From contig PLEB01000102.1 of NCBI GenBank assembly GCA_003136915.1, positions 9,529-21,064 on the forward strand: a DNA stretch of 11,536 nt. Direction: 5' to 3'. Under the pieces are notes generated by a model. It was not told the origin of the DNA. It made no database searches and saw nothing but the letters and a program-made list of their open reading frames with translations. Position numbers and translations under genes: made by a program. Source of the stretch: Chitinophagaceae bacterium (GTDB lineage: Bacteria > Bacteroidota > Bacteroidia > Chitinophagales > Chitinophagaceae). Positions 1 through 7,764 of the stretch are shown here, in pieces. Each line of letters opens with the position of its first letter. Positions within the stretch are counted from its first letter, which is position 1.

Positions 1-1
1 T

Positions 2-1084
2 CGAATCATCATAGCTGGTGGCGGAACAGGCGGACATATTTTTCCCGCTGTTGCCATTGCGAACGCGCTGAAAAAAAGGGAACCGGATATCCGGATCCTG
101 TTTGTGGGGGCCAAAGGAAAAATGGAAATGGAGAAAGTGCCGGAAGCAGGCTATCAGATAGAAGGAATTGATATTGCCGGCTTCAACCGAAGTTCTTTGA
201 TAAAAAATATTACGCTGCCTTACAAGCTGATAAAAAGTTTTTTTCAGGTCCGGAATATTTTCAAGGCCTTCCGGCCGGAAGCGGCCATTGGCGTTGGCGG
301 GTATTCCAGTTTTCCCGTATTGCGATATGCACAGGCAAGAGGAATTCCAAGCTTTATTCATGAGTCCAATTCCTACGCGGGAAAATCCAATATCCTGCTC
401 GGCAAGAAAGCGACCCGCATATTTGCGGCAAGCGACGGAATGGAAAAATTTTTTCCGGCAGACCGGCTGATGCATACCGGGAATCCTGTTCGTGCGCAGA
501 TCGTAGGCAGCCATATTTCGAGGGAAGAAGCCCTGGCGTTTTTCGGATTGAAACCGGCCTACACAACCGTATTGGTCACGGGAGGCAGCCTGGGTGCAAA
601 AAGTATTAATGAAGCCATTGATTCGGGGATTCCATTACTGATAAAAAATCAGATCCAGTTGATCTGGCAAACTGGAAAAACCTTCGCGGCGAAAGCTGCG
701 GAACACGCTGCAGAAAGCAGGCTGATCTGGTCGAACCAGTTTATCACAAAAATGGAATATGCTTATGCAGCGGCGGATATCGTGGTTTCAAGATCGGGCA
801 GTACCCTGTATGAATTGTGTGCAGTTAAAAAACCGGTAATTTTTGTTCCTTACCCTTATGCAACCGAAGATCACCAGACCGTCAATGCTCAGAACCTGGT
901 AAATAAACATGCCGGCATCCTGATTCAGGATAAAGATGCAATGAATAAACTGGTTACTGTGCTGATAGCCCTGGCGAATGATAAGAAGGAGCAAGAGCTG
1001 CTCAAAGAAAATATTGGAAGGCTGGCTATCACGGATGCAGACGAAAAGATTGCTACAGAAATTCTTAAAGTGCTCCATGGCTGA
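2..1084 (+). CDS. murG: UDP-N-acetylglucosamine--N-acetylmuramyl-(pentapeptide) pyrophosphoryl-undecaprenol GlcNAc transferase, 5' partial
   Basis: MurG moves GlcNAc from UDP-GlcNAc onto lipid I to give lipid II, at the inner face of the cytoplasmic membrane. The open frame runs from the left edge, so the start codon lies outside the window. 360 residues are visible, and only a few N-terminal residues should be missing because the glycine loop GGGTGGHIFPA sits at visible residues 6-16. Other family landmarks (visible numbering) are GVGGYSSFP at 97-105, HESNSYAGKSN at 120-130, TGNPVR at 159-164, the second glycine loop GGSLGA at 194-199, SRSGSTLYEL at 263-272 and the donor-site segment PYPYATEDHQ at 283-292. 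This is the usual two-domain GT-B (GT28) layout. The 3' end overlaps murC by 8 bases, which suggests translational coupling. A GTG at 104 is internal, not the start, because the conserved glycine loop lies upstream of it. Confidence 0.97.
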   Translation, partial: RIIIAGGGTGGHIFPAVAIANALKKREPDIRILFVGAKGKMEMEKVPEAGYQIEGIDIAGFNRSSLIKNITLPYKLIKSFFQVRNIFKAFRPEAAIGVGGYSSFPVLRYAQARGIPSFIHESNSYAGKSNILLGKKATRIFAASDGMEKFFPADRLMHTGNPVRAQIVGSHISREEALAFFGLKPAYTTVLVTGGSLGAKSINEAIDSGIPLLIKNQIQLIWQTGKTFAAKAAEHAAESRLIWSNQFITKMEYAYAAADIVVSRSGSTLYELCAVKKPVIFVPYPYATEDHQTVNAQNLVNKHAGILIQDKDAMNKLVTVLIALANDKKEQELLKENIGRLAITDADEKIATEILKVLHG

Positions 1085-2444
1085 TTTGAACAATATTAAA
1101 GCGGTTTATTTGATAGGGATCGGAGGAATCGGGATGAGCGCATTGGCCAGGTATTTCAAACGGCAGGGAAAACTGGTGAACGGATATGATAAAACGGAAA
1201 CAGATCTGACCAGGCAATTGGTGCAGGAAGGTATCGGAGTCCAGTATGAGGATAGTGTGGAAACGATTCCGAAAAAAGTGGAGCTGGTCATTTATACGCC
1301 CGCGATACCAAAGGATCAGCCGGGATTACAATATTACCGTGATCATGGATACGAGGTATTGAAAAGAAGTGATGTGTTGGGATTGATCACTGCAGGCTCT
1401 TTGAATGTTTGTGTAGCCGGAACGCACGGCAAAACGACCATCAGCACCCTGATTGCGCATATCCTGCGTGACTCCGGGTTTGGATGCAATGCTTTTCTGG
1501 GCGGGATTTCTGTCAACTACAACACGAATTTCTGGACCAGTGAAACCAATCTCTGTGTTGTTGAGGCAGACGAATATGACCGGAGTTTTTTGAAACTCCA
1601 TCCCGACATTGCCGTGATCAGTTCCATGGATGCGGACCACCTGGATGTTTACGGAACCGGCGCTGCAGTAGAAGAAGCTTTTATTGCTTTTAGCAGTAAA
1701 ATAAAAACGGGTGGCGCGCTGATCTGCAAAAAAGGATTGCGGATACCAGATCCCGAAAGGGATATTCTGGGGCAAACCTATAGCTTAACGGACAGGCAGG
1801 CTGATATCCATGCCGAAAATATCCGGATTAAGGAAGGAAGTTATTTGTTTGATGTAGGCGGTCGGGGAGGAACATTGAAGCATGTGAAACTGAACATTGG
1901 TGGAAGACATAATATTGAAAATGCGCTGGCAGCCATTGGCGTGTGCCGGAGATTGGAATTAACTGATGAGCAGATCGTGCTGGCAGTGGATCGTTTTCAG
2001 GGCGTGAAGAGGAGGTTTGAATATCATGCGCGGGGAGGAAAGGCGGTTTATATTGATGATTATGCTCATCATCCGCAGGAACTCCGTGCTCTGATCAGAA
2101 GTGCGAAAGAGTTGTACCCCGAAAGGAAATGTGTCCTGATCTTTCAGCCGCATTTATACTCGAGGACCCGCGATTTCGCCAGCGCATTTGCAGAAAGCCT
2201 GGATATGGCGGATGAAGTGATTCTCTTAGCCATTTATCCGGCAAGAGAATTACCGATTGAAGGCGTGAGCAGTAAGGTGATATTGGAGATGATGCGCAAT
2301 ATGAAAAAACAAATACTGGGAAAGGAAGAAGTATTGGATTGGGTGAGGTCGGTCCCGCAGAAAGAAAAATTATTGTTGATCACCGCGGGAGCAGGCGACA
2401 TTGACAGCCTGGTGGATCCCATTGAAAAAATATTAATGTCATAG
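1077..2444 (+). CDS. murC: UDP-N-acetylmuramate--L-alanine ligase
   Basis: MurC is the cytoplasmic ATP-dependent ligase that adds L-alanine to UDP-MurNAc, the first amino acid of the peptidoglycan stem. The 455-residue product is close to the usual family length. Visible motifs in order are the N-terminal Rossmann loop GIGGIGMSALA (14-24), the ATP P-loop GTHGKTT (115-121), EADEYDRSF (163-171), DADHLD (185-190), HNIENALA (278-285), FQGVKRRFE (307-315), DDYAHHP (327-333) and FQPHLYSRT (356-364). Together they identify MurC rather than MurD, MurE or Mpl. I chose the ATG at 1077, inside the murG stop region (ATGGCTGA overlap), because the protein then begins shortly before the Rossmann strand. 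The same frame is open further upstream to an ATT-like start at 978, but that would add 33 unconserved residues overlapping murG. No Shine-Dalgarno is visible, as expected for Bacteroidota. All motifs are intact. Confidence 0.97.
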   Translation: MADLNNIKAVYLIGIGGIGMSALARYFKRQGKLVNGYDKTETDLTRQLVQEGIGVQYEDSVETIPKKVELVIYTPAIPKDQPGLQYYRDHGYEVLKRSDVLGLITAGSLNVCVAGTHGKTTISTLIAHILRDSGFGCNAFLGGISVNYNTNFWTSETNLCVVEADEYDRSFLKLHPDIAVISSMDADHLDVYGTGAAVEEAFIAFSSKIKTGGALICKKGLRIPDPERDILGQTYSLTDRQADIHAENIRIKEGSYLFDVGGRGGTLKHVKLNIGGRHNIENALAAIGVCRRLELTDEQIVLAVDRFQGVKRRFEYHARGGKAVYIDDYAHHPQELRALIRSAKELYPERKCVLIFQPHLYSRTRDFASAFAESLDMADEVILLAIYPARELPIEGVSSKVILEMMRNMKKQILGKEEVLDWVRSVPQKEKLLLITAGAGDIDSLVDPIEKILMS

Positions 2445-3422
2445 ATGAATATTCGGACACCTTTTAAAAAAATATTTTCCGTAGTGCTCTGGTGCGCACT
2501 GGGAGGAGCTGTTCTTGCCCTGCTGATTGCTGCCATCAATAAAAAGAACAGCAGCCTCTGCAAAGGGATGGATATTCAGATCAATACAGAAGGAAAAGAA
2601 ATGTTCCTGGACAAGAATCAAGTGATCGTTCAGCTGGAGAAAGAAGGACTTAAGGATTTGCAGGGAAAGCGCGTGCAGAGTTTTGACCTGCAGAAACTTG
2701 AAAATGCTTTGCGCAGAAATGCATGGATAAAAGATGCCCAGTTATATTTTGATAACAACCAGGTTCTGAAAGTACAGATAACCCAAAGCCAACCGGCCGC
2801 GCGCATCTTTACGGTTTCAGGAGGCAGTTATTATATGGACAGCAGTGGCAAACAATTGCCCCTGGTCAGCCGGATACCTCTGAAACTACCTGTTTTTACC
2901 GGGTATCCATCGGAGAAAATGGGGCTGCGTAATGATAGTGCTCTGGATCATCAGATAAAAACATTAAGCTTTTTTTTGAATCAGGACCCCTTCTGGTCGA
3001 ACGCTATTGAGCAGGTAAATATAACGGCTTCAAAAACTTTTGAAATGATCTCCCTCATCGGTAACCAGGTGATTGAATTCGGTGACGGGAATGACTATGA
3101 GAAAAAATTCAGGCGCCTTTTTATATTTTATAAAAGCGTAATGGCAAAATCCGGATTTGAAAAATATGCAAGGATCAAAGTGGAATATGCGGGCCAGGTG
3201 ATTGGAACCCGGAGGGGCGGCCCCATTTCGAAAACTGATTCTCTTCAGGCGCTCAGGAATGTGATGGAAATGATCCGGATGGCGCGAAAGATGGAAGCAG
3301 ATACGACAAAGATCAGGGAAGTGAAACCGCTGGAAAAAAACCCGATCACCGAGCAGGATCTGAAGAGTTATGATTTTCCGGAGGAAAAAGACAGTATTGT
3401 AAAAAAACCAGGTAAACGATAA
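2445..3422 (+). CDS. ftsQ: Cell division protein FtsQ/DivIB
   Basis: FtsQ is a bitopic divisome protein that in other bacteria links early and late division proteins through the FtsQ-FtsB-FtsL complex. The 325-residue product has a short basic cytoplasmic N-terminus (RTPFKK), one membrane segment at about residues 11-31, then an extracytoplasmic region. That region reads as a POTRA-like domain (about 41-113, with LENALRRNAWIKDAQLYF matching the family's typical 'L..NPWV..A.V' element) and a beta domain ending near YARIKVEYAGQVIGTRRG (241-258). The remaining 65 residues are charged, rich in Lys and Glu, and probably flexible. Sequence conservation in this family is low, so the call rests on topology, the POTRA-like segment and the position between murC and ftsA. 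The ATG follows the murC TAG with no spacer, so translation probably depends on termination of murC. A run of eight T (2970-2977) lies within the gene, and the frame is intact across it. Confidence 0.92.
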   Translation: MNIRTPFKKIFSVVLWCALGGAVLALLIAAINKKNSSLCKGMDIQINTEGKEMFLDKNQVIVQLEKEGLKDLQGKRVQSFDLQKLENALRRNAWIKDAQLYFDNNQVLKVQITQSQPAARIFTVSGGSYYMDSSGKQLPLVSRIPLKLPVFTGYPSEKMGLRNDSALDHQIKTLSFFLNQDPFWSNAIEQVNITASKTFEMISLIGNQVIEFGDGNDYEKKFRRLFIFYKSVMAKSGFEKYARIKVEYAGQVIGTRRGGPISKTDSLQALRNVMEMIRMARKMEADTTKIREVKPLEKNPITEQDLKSYDFPEEKDSIVKKPGKR

Positions 3423-3447
3423 AAACAACTATAAATTAAAGCAAATC

Positions 3448-4821
3448 ATGAACCAGGAACAACCCATTATTGTAGGACTCGACATAGGGACTACCAAGAT
3501 TGCTGCCATTGCAGGCCGTAAAAATGAATTCGGCAAGCTCGAAATACTTGGCTTCGGCCGCGCTAATTCAAATGGCGTAAAACACGGGCAGGTATTGAAT
3601 ATTGATGAAACCATCAAGGCTATCCGCCTGGCACTTGACAATTGCTATGCGTCCAACCCTAACCTGAGCGTTTCAGAAGTGTATGTCGGTATTGCCGGGC
3701 ATCACATTAAGAGTCTGCAGACCCGCGGGGATATCGTCCGGCAGCACACAGAGGACGAGATCACCCAGCTTGAGATCGATCAGCTTGTGGCAGATCAGTA
3801 CAAGACATATATTCCTGCCGGTGATCAGATCATTGATGTAATACCTCAGGAATATGCGGTTGATAATTTCCAGAACATCATCAGCCCCATCGGATATGGC
3901 GGCATAAAAGTAGGTGCGAATTTCCACATCATCACGGGAGACAAGAATGCAATAAAAAATATCAACCGGGCTGTTGAAAAAAGCGGCCTTCAAACCAAGG
4001 ACCTGGTGTTGCAACCATTGGCATCAGCTGCAGCGGTTATGGGCCAGGAAGATCTGGAAGCCGGTGTGGCCATCGTGGACATTGGCGGTGGAACCACGGA
4101 CCTGGCCGTATTTTATGAAGGCATCCTGAAGCATACTGCCGTAATTCCATTTGGCGGAGAGAATATCACAAATGATATTAAAACGGGCCTTGGCGTTTTA
4201 AAGACGCAGGCGGAGCAAATGAAAGTACAATTCGGTTCGGCTCTCTCCAATGAAGCCAAGGGAAATGCGTTCATTACGATTCCCGGTTTGCGGGGAATGC
4301 CAGCCAAAGAGATCAGCGTGAAAAATCTTGCGAATATCATCCAGGCCAGGATGAGTGAGATCATGGATTTTGTTTCCTACCATCTTAAGCAGGTCGGGCT
4401 CGATAATAAAATGCTGAATGGAGGCATCGTGCTCACGGGTGGTGGTTCCCAGTTAAAGCACCTGATCCAGCTAACGGAATATGTGACCGGGCTGAATGCG
4501 CGTATCGGATTCCCGACAGAGCATTTGGCTGCCGGACAAATTGAAGAATTGGCCAAGCCAACTTATTCTACCTGCATAGGCCTGATATTAAAAGGATACA
4601 GCGATTACGAGCACAACCGGAAGCAATTTGATCAGCTGCACATGAAAGTTGAAATTCCTGCGGCATTGAGAAGGCAGGCGGGGCTGGCCGAAATGGAAAT
4701 GCCGGAGGATGAGATCCAGAGAGCAAGAGTAAAGAACCGCAAAGGCATCAAGGATTTCTGGGGAAAATTCAAAGACGGCATCATTGATTTGTTCAAGGAA
4801 GAAGAAGATCATGCACTATAA
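3448..4821 (+). CDS. ftsA: Cell division protein FtsA
   Basis: FtsA is the actin-like ATPase that tethers FtsZ filaments to the cytoplasmic membrane and recruits later divisome proteins. The 457-residue product shows the actin-fold phosphate-1 loop (VGLDIGTTKIAAIAG, 9-23), the phosphate-2 loop (AIVDIGGGTTDLAVF, 208-222) and the adenosine motif (GGIVLTGGGSQL, 325-336). The 1C subdomain region, where FtsA differs from actin and MreB, lies at about 84-165 and includes HIITGDKNA (160-168). The C-terminus has a linker followed by the helix GIKDFWGKFKDGIIDLFKEEE (433-453), which alternates aromatic/hydrophobic and Lys/Asp residues. It fits the amphipathic membrane-targeting helix known from FtsA. 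The protein is somewhat longer than E. coli FtsA (about 420), mostly in the C-terminal linker. The start is the ATG at 3448, preceded by an A/T-rich stretch without a Shine-Dalgarno. It lies 25 bases after ftsQ and 33 before ftsZ. Confidence 0.97.
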   Translation: MNQEQPIIVGLDIGTTKIAAIAGRKNEFGKLEILGFGRANSNGVKHGQVLNIDETIKAIRLALDNCYASNPNLSVSEVYVGIAGHHIKSLQTRGDIVRQHTEDEITQLEIDQLVADQYKTYIPAGDQIIDVIPQEYAVDNFQNIISPIGYGGIKVGANFHIITGDKNAIKNINRAVEKSGLQTKDLVLQPLASAAAVMGQEDLEAGVAIVDIGGGTTDLAVFYEGILKHTAVIPFGGENITNDIKTGLGVLKTQAEQMKVQFGSALSNEAKGNAFITIPGLRGMPAKEISVKNLANIIQARMSEIMDFVSYHLKQVGLDNKMLNGGIVLTGGGSQLKHLIQLTEYVTGLNARIGFPTEHLAAGQIEELAKPTYSTCIGLILKGYSDYEHNRKQFDQLHMKVEIPAALRRQAGLAEMEMPEDEIQRARVKNRKGIKDFWGKFKDGIIDLFKEEEDHAL

Positions 4822-4854
4822 AATCATTCCTTACTAACCATTAATCATCCTATT

Positions 4855-6741
4855 ATGATTCAGTTTGATTTACCCAAAGAAAGGTCGTCCATCATTAAAG
4901 TCATTGGCGTGGGTGGTGGCGGAAGCAATGCGGTCAACCACATGTACAACCAAAACATCGAAGGCTGCAATTTTATAATATGTAATACAGATGCCCAGGC
5001 CCTGGCCCAGAGCAGGGTTCCGAATAAGATCCAGCTCGGGCCATTGCTCACACAGGGATTGGGAGCCGGAGCAAATCCGGATATCGGCAGGCAGGCTACA
5101 GAAGAAAGCCTTGAGGAGATTAAGAGCCTGCTCGAAGTAAATACCAAAATGGCGTTTATCACCGCCGGTATGGGCGGAGGAACTGGAACCGGAGGGGCGC
5201 CGATTCTTTCCAAGATATGCAAGGATCTGGGCATACTTACCGTCGGCATTGTAACAACACCATTTTCCTATGAAGGAAGAAAAAGGCAGTTGCAGGCCGA
5301 AGAAGGAATTCAACTGCTGAAAGATTATGTGGATACCCTCCTCGTAATCAGTAATGATAAACTGCGTCACCAATTCGGAAACCTGAAAATGAAAGAAGCT
5401 TTTTCAAAAGCTGACAATGTTTTGGCAACGGCTGCGAAATGTATAACCGACGTGATCAATAGCACGGGCCAGATCAATGTGGATTTTGCAGACGTGTGCA
5501 CTGTAATGCGCAATGGAGGTGTGGCTATCCTGGGCAGTTCTGCGGCATCTGGAAACAACCGGGCCCAGCAGGCTATTGAAGAAGCATTGAATTCACCTCT
5601 GTTGAATGACAATGATATCCGTGGTGCAAAATGGATACTGATCAATATTAATTCTGCGGAAGGGGAGCATGAGTTCACGATGGATGAAGTGGAGATCATA
5701 CAGCACCACCTGATCAGTCAGGCCGGCCCGGATACTGATGTGATCCTGGGTCTGGGTTATGATAACCACCTGATGGATAAGATTGGCATTACGATAATCG
5801 CTACAGGCTTTGAATACAAGGATCCGTTTCCGCCAACGCAAAAACCGGAAGAACCCAGAGAAGAGGCAAAAATTGTGATTCCTCTTGAAATGCCCGGGCA
5901 GGAGCAGCCGAAGCGCAAAGAAATACCGGCTACTGAATTACAGGAAAAGTCCTCGGGGTCGGGCGCCAAAAATGGGCTTTCGCCTGAGCTGCAGCCTAAA
6001 CTGGTGGAAGCTTCGCTTCAGGGAACCGTAAAGAGTATGGGAACTGTTGTTGTTTATCCCAGCACACAGAACAACCGGATGCCCGCGGAAAATCCGGTGG
6101 AAAAAAATATCCGGCACGAGACAATAGAATGGATACTTTCGCAGGACCAGGATAATATTCCTACACTACCCGAAAAGAAAACCGATCTTACCCCCCCTGC
6201 TGATGCGTCTTCGATTATCATATCCGGAGGATATCTCAGCAGGCCTTCTAATATTTATGCTGAGGAATCAGCTGGAGAAAACGAACCCCTTTCTGAAAAC
6301 ATTCCTGTGAAAGATCAACAGATCTTAACTGCCGTTGCGAAAAATCCAAGTCCGGTAGAAAATGTTTCACCGGATATGCAACTGGTATTTAAGGACCAAA
6401 TTCCAGCGGCGGATGTGCCTGGGGCCCATCCAGCTCAACCGGTATCTATGGCGGAACAGCCTGCTGAGGACCCTGCAATGCAGGACGAAGCAGAAGGTCT
6501 TAAACGCCGTGCGGCAGAGAGGATCAGCAAGTTGCGCAACTTGTCGTTCAACATGAATGCCGCGGATCCGAACAATGAGTTCGAAACTGTGCCGGCTTAC
6601 ATCCGCCGAAATCTGGAATTATACAATACAGTGAATAATGTAGAGACCTTCTACAGCCAGTACGAAGTAAAAGCCGATAAACATAATCATGGGGAAATCA
6701 CTACCATCAATAGTTTTCTTGATGGTAAGAAACCGGATTAA
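4855..6741 (+). CDS. ftsZ: Cell division protein FtsZ with long C-terminal extension
   Basis: FtsZ is the tubulin-like GTPase that polymerises into the cytokinetic ring. The globular core occupies about residues 1-321. It has the G1 region VIGVGGGGSNAVN (16-28), the tubulin signature GMGGGTGTGGAP (105-116), TPFSYEGRKR (135-144) and the T7 loop NVDFADV (208-214), whose N208, D210 and D213 match the catalytic-loop residues known from E. coli. At 628 residues it is far longer than E. coli FtsZ (383). The excess is a roughly 250-residue linker (about 322-574), rich in Pro, Glu, Gln and Ser and probably disordered. A Lys/Arg-rich helix-like segment follows (549-562, KRRAAERISKLRNL). A motif resembling the FtsA-binding C-terminal peptide (EFETVPAYIRRN, 575-586) is not terminal: 42 residues follow, ending INSFLDGKKPD. 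The ATG at 4855 is the only sensible start. A strong terminator follows the gene. Confidence 0.97.
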   Translation: MIQFDLPKERSSIIKVIGVGGGGSNAVNHMYNQNIEGCNFIICNTDAQALAQSRVPNKIQLGPLLTQGLGAGANPDIGRQATEESLEEIKSLLEVNTKMAFITAGMGGGTGTGGAPILSKICKDLGILTVGIVTTPFSYEGRKRQLQAEEGIQLLKDYVDTLLVISNDKLRHQFGNLKMKEAFSKADNVLATAAKCITDVINSTGQINVDFADVCTVMRNGGVAILGSSAASGNNRAQQAIEEALNSPLLNDNDIRGAKWILININSAEGEHEFTMDEVEIIQHHLISQAGPDTDVILGLGYDNHLMDKIGITIIATGFEYKDPFPPTQKPEEPREEAKIVIPLEMPGQEQPKRKEIPATELQEKSSGSGAKNGLSPELQPKLVEASLQGTVKSMGTVVVYPSTQNNRMPAENPVEKNIRHETIEWILSQDQDNIPTLPEKKTDLTPPADASSIIISGGYLSRPSNIYAEESAGENEPLSENIPVKDQQILTAVAKNPSPVENVSPDMQLVFKDQIPAADVPGAHPAQPVSMAEQPAEDPAMQDEAEGLKRRAAERISKLRNLSFNMNAADPNNEFETVPAYIRRNLELYNTVNNVETFYSQYEVKADKHNHGEITTINSFLDGKKPD

Positions 6742-6781
6742 TGAGGCGTCTTTGAATTTAGTTTGTTTTTAGTTGTTTATT

Positions 6782-6809
6782 TCCCTCCGGGTTTCCGGAG
6801 GGATTTTTT
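6782..6809 (+). terminator. Intrinsic terminator closing the dcw cluster after ftsZ
   Basis: A perfect 9-base stem (TCCCTCCGG at 6782-6790 paired with CCGGAGGGA at 6795-6803) encloses a GTTT loop, and six T follow directly (6804-6809). The stem is mostly G/C, so this is a strong rho-independent terminator candidate on the plus strand, 40 bases after the ftsZ stop codon. The opposite strand has no comparable T-tract next to the stem, so it looks one-directional. It lies within the 99-base ftsZ-SDR gap, the largest gap in the window. Only 31 bases separate it from the next start codon, leaving little space for a separate promoter there. Confidence 0.9.
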
Positions 6810-6840
6810 ACGGTGGAATCCAAACTGATAATAACAGCAC

Positions 6841-7761
6841 ATGTCTTCAGTCATCATTACCGGAGGAACCGGGCTGGTCGGAACAGCCCTTACAAGACTC
6901 CTGGTTATGCAGGGATATTCTGTGGTCATTCTTTCCCGCGATCCTGCATCGCACAGGAGCCGTTCTCCTTCAACAAGCTATGCAGCCTGGAATATACGCG
7001 AACAATCCATCAATGAAGATGCCATAGGACAGGCAAAGCATATCATACATCTTGCCGGGGCGGGGGTCGTGGATAGATCATGGACGGACAAAAGAAAAAA
7101 GGAAATTCAGGATAGCCGGATAAAAAGCAGCGAGCTGCTGGTCAAAGCCCTTACGCAAATTCCCAACCAGGTGGAGTCGGTGGTAAGCGCTTCTGCAATC
7201 GGATGGTATTCGGAAAGCAGGGGAGTTCAGAGCGTGGAAACTGATCCGCCGGATCCGGGCTTTCTCGGAGAAACCTGCCGTTTATGGGAACAAGGTATTG
7301 AACCGGTAATTTCGCTGGGCAAAAGGCTGGTCATACTTCGATCAGGCATCGCACTCAGTAATGAGGGAGGCGCATTTCCTGAATTCAAAAAACCGGTCCG
7401 CCTGGGAATTGCTTCCGTACTCGGCAACGGTCGCCAGATCGTCAGCTGGATTCACATTGATGATTTGTGCAGGTTATACCTGGAAGCCATGATCAATCCG
7501 CATTGGTCCGGTATTTACAACGCTGTAGCACCCCAGCCGGTTACCAACAAAACACTTATGATGGAGCTCGGCAACAAAATGAAACGGAATTTTTATATAG
7601 CCGTTCCTATTCCCGGTTTTTTGCTTCGCCTGTTATTGGGAGAAAGAAGCATTGAAGTTCTGAAAAGCAGTAACGTGAGTTGTGAAAAAATAAGAAAACA
7701 GAATTTTCAGTTTATTTATCCAACACTCGATGCTGCCCTTCGCGACCTCCTTCACCGCTAG
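6841..7761 (+). CDS. TIGR01777 family NAD(P)-binding epimerase-like protein (YfcH/SDR39U1 type)
   Basis: This is a 306-residue atypical short-chain dehydrogenase/reductase-fold protein, presumed cytosolic. The family is widespread but its substrate is not established, so I give no reaction. The NAD(P)-binding loop TGGTGLVG is at residues 7-14 and SRDP (32-35) ends the second strand. Family-specific blocks are HLAGAGVVDRSWTDKRKKEI (70-89) with SRIKSS (92-97), SASAIGWYSE (116-125, holding the probable active-site Ser/Tyr), LRSGIAL (166-172), LGNGRQIVSWIHIDDL (194-209) and the C-terminal DUF1731-like region (about 255-305, including SIEVLKSSNVSCEKI). No Lys follows Y123 at the classical YxxxK spacing, since residue 127 is Arg. 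The length fits the family. The start is the ATG at 6841, only a few residues before the first beta strand. The gene sits behind the ftsZ terminator and converges on the M16 gene with a 3-base gap. I infer no functional link to division. Confidence 0.92.
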   Translation: MSSVIITGGTGLVGTALTRLLVMQGYSVVILSRDPASHRSRSPSTSYAAWNIREQSINEDAIGQAKHIIHLAGAGVVDRSWTDKRKKEIQDSRIKSSELLVKALTQIPNQVESVVSASAIGWYSESRGVQSVETDPPDPGFLGETCRLWEQGIEPVISLGKRLVILRSGIALSNEGGAFPEFKKPVRLGIASVLGNGRQIVSWIHIDDLCRLYLEAMINPHWSGIYNAVAPQPVTNKTLMMELGNKMKRNFYIAVPIPGFLLRLLLGERSIEVLKSSNVSCEKIRKQNFQFIYPTLDAALRDLLHR

Positions 7762-7764
7762 ATC

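Noticed and set aside
978..1076. Upstream extension of murC
   Set aside because: It begins with a non-standard codon, overlaps murG by about 100 bases and adds residues unlike the MurC N-terminus. The ATG at 1077 fits the family.
104..1084. GTG at 104 as the start of murG
   Set aside because: The same frame is open to base 2 and encodes the essential GGGTGGHIFPA loop upstream, so the gene is truncated by the window edge and does not start at 104.
788..1093. 101-codon minus-strand frame opposite murG
   Set aside because: Antisense to conserved murG sequence with no recognisable family or start signal.
6750..6780. Possible promoter words (TTTG, TAGTTTG) between ftsZ and its terminator
   Set aside because: The spacing and bases do not match the Bacteroidota TAnnTTTG element, and T-rich DNA gives such words by chance.
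7682..7712. Minus-strand GAAAA/TTTTC hairpin with a T-rich stretch as terminator for the M16 operon
   Set aside because: The stem is only A/T pairs and lies inside the SDR coding sequence. It is too weak to support a terminator call.
7741..7757. GCG...CGC inverted repeat near the SDR stop codon
   Set aside because: Only 3-4 base pairs, not enough for a stable hairpin.
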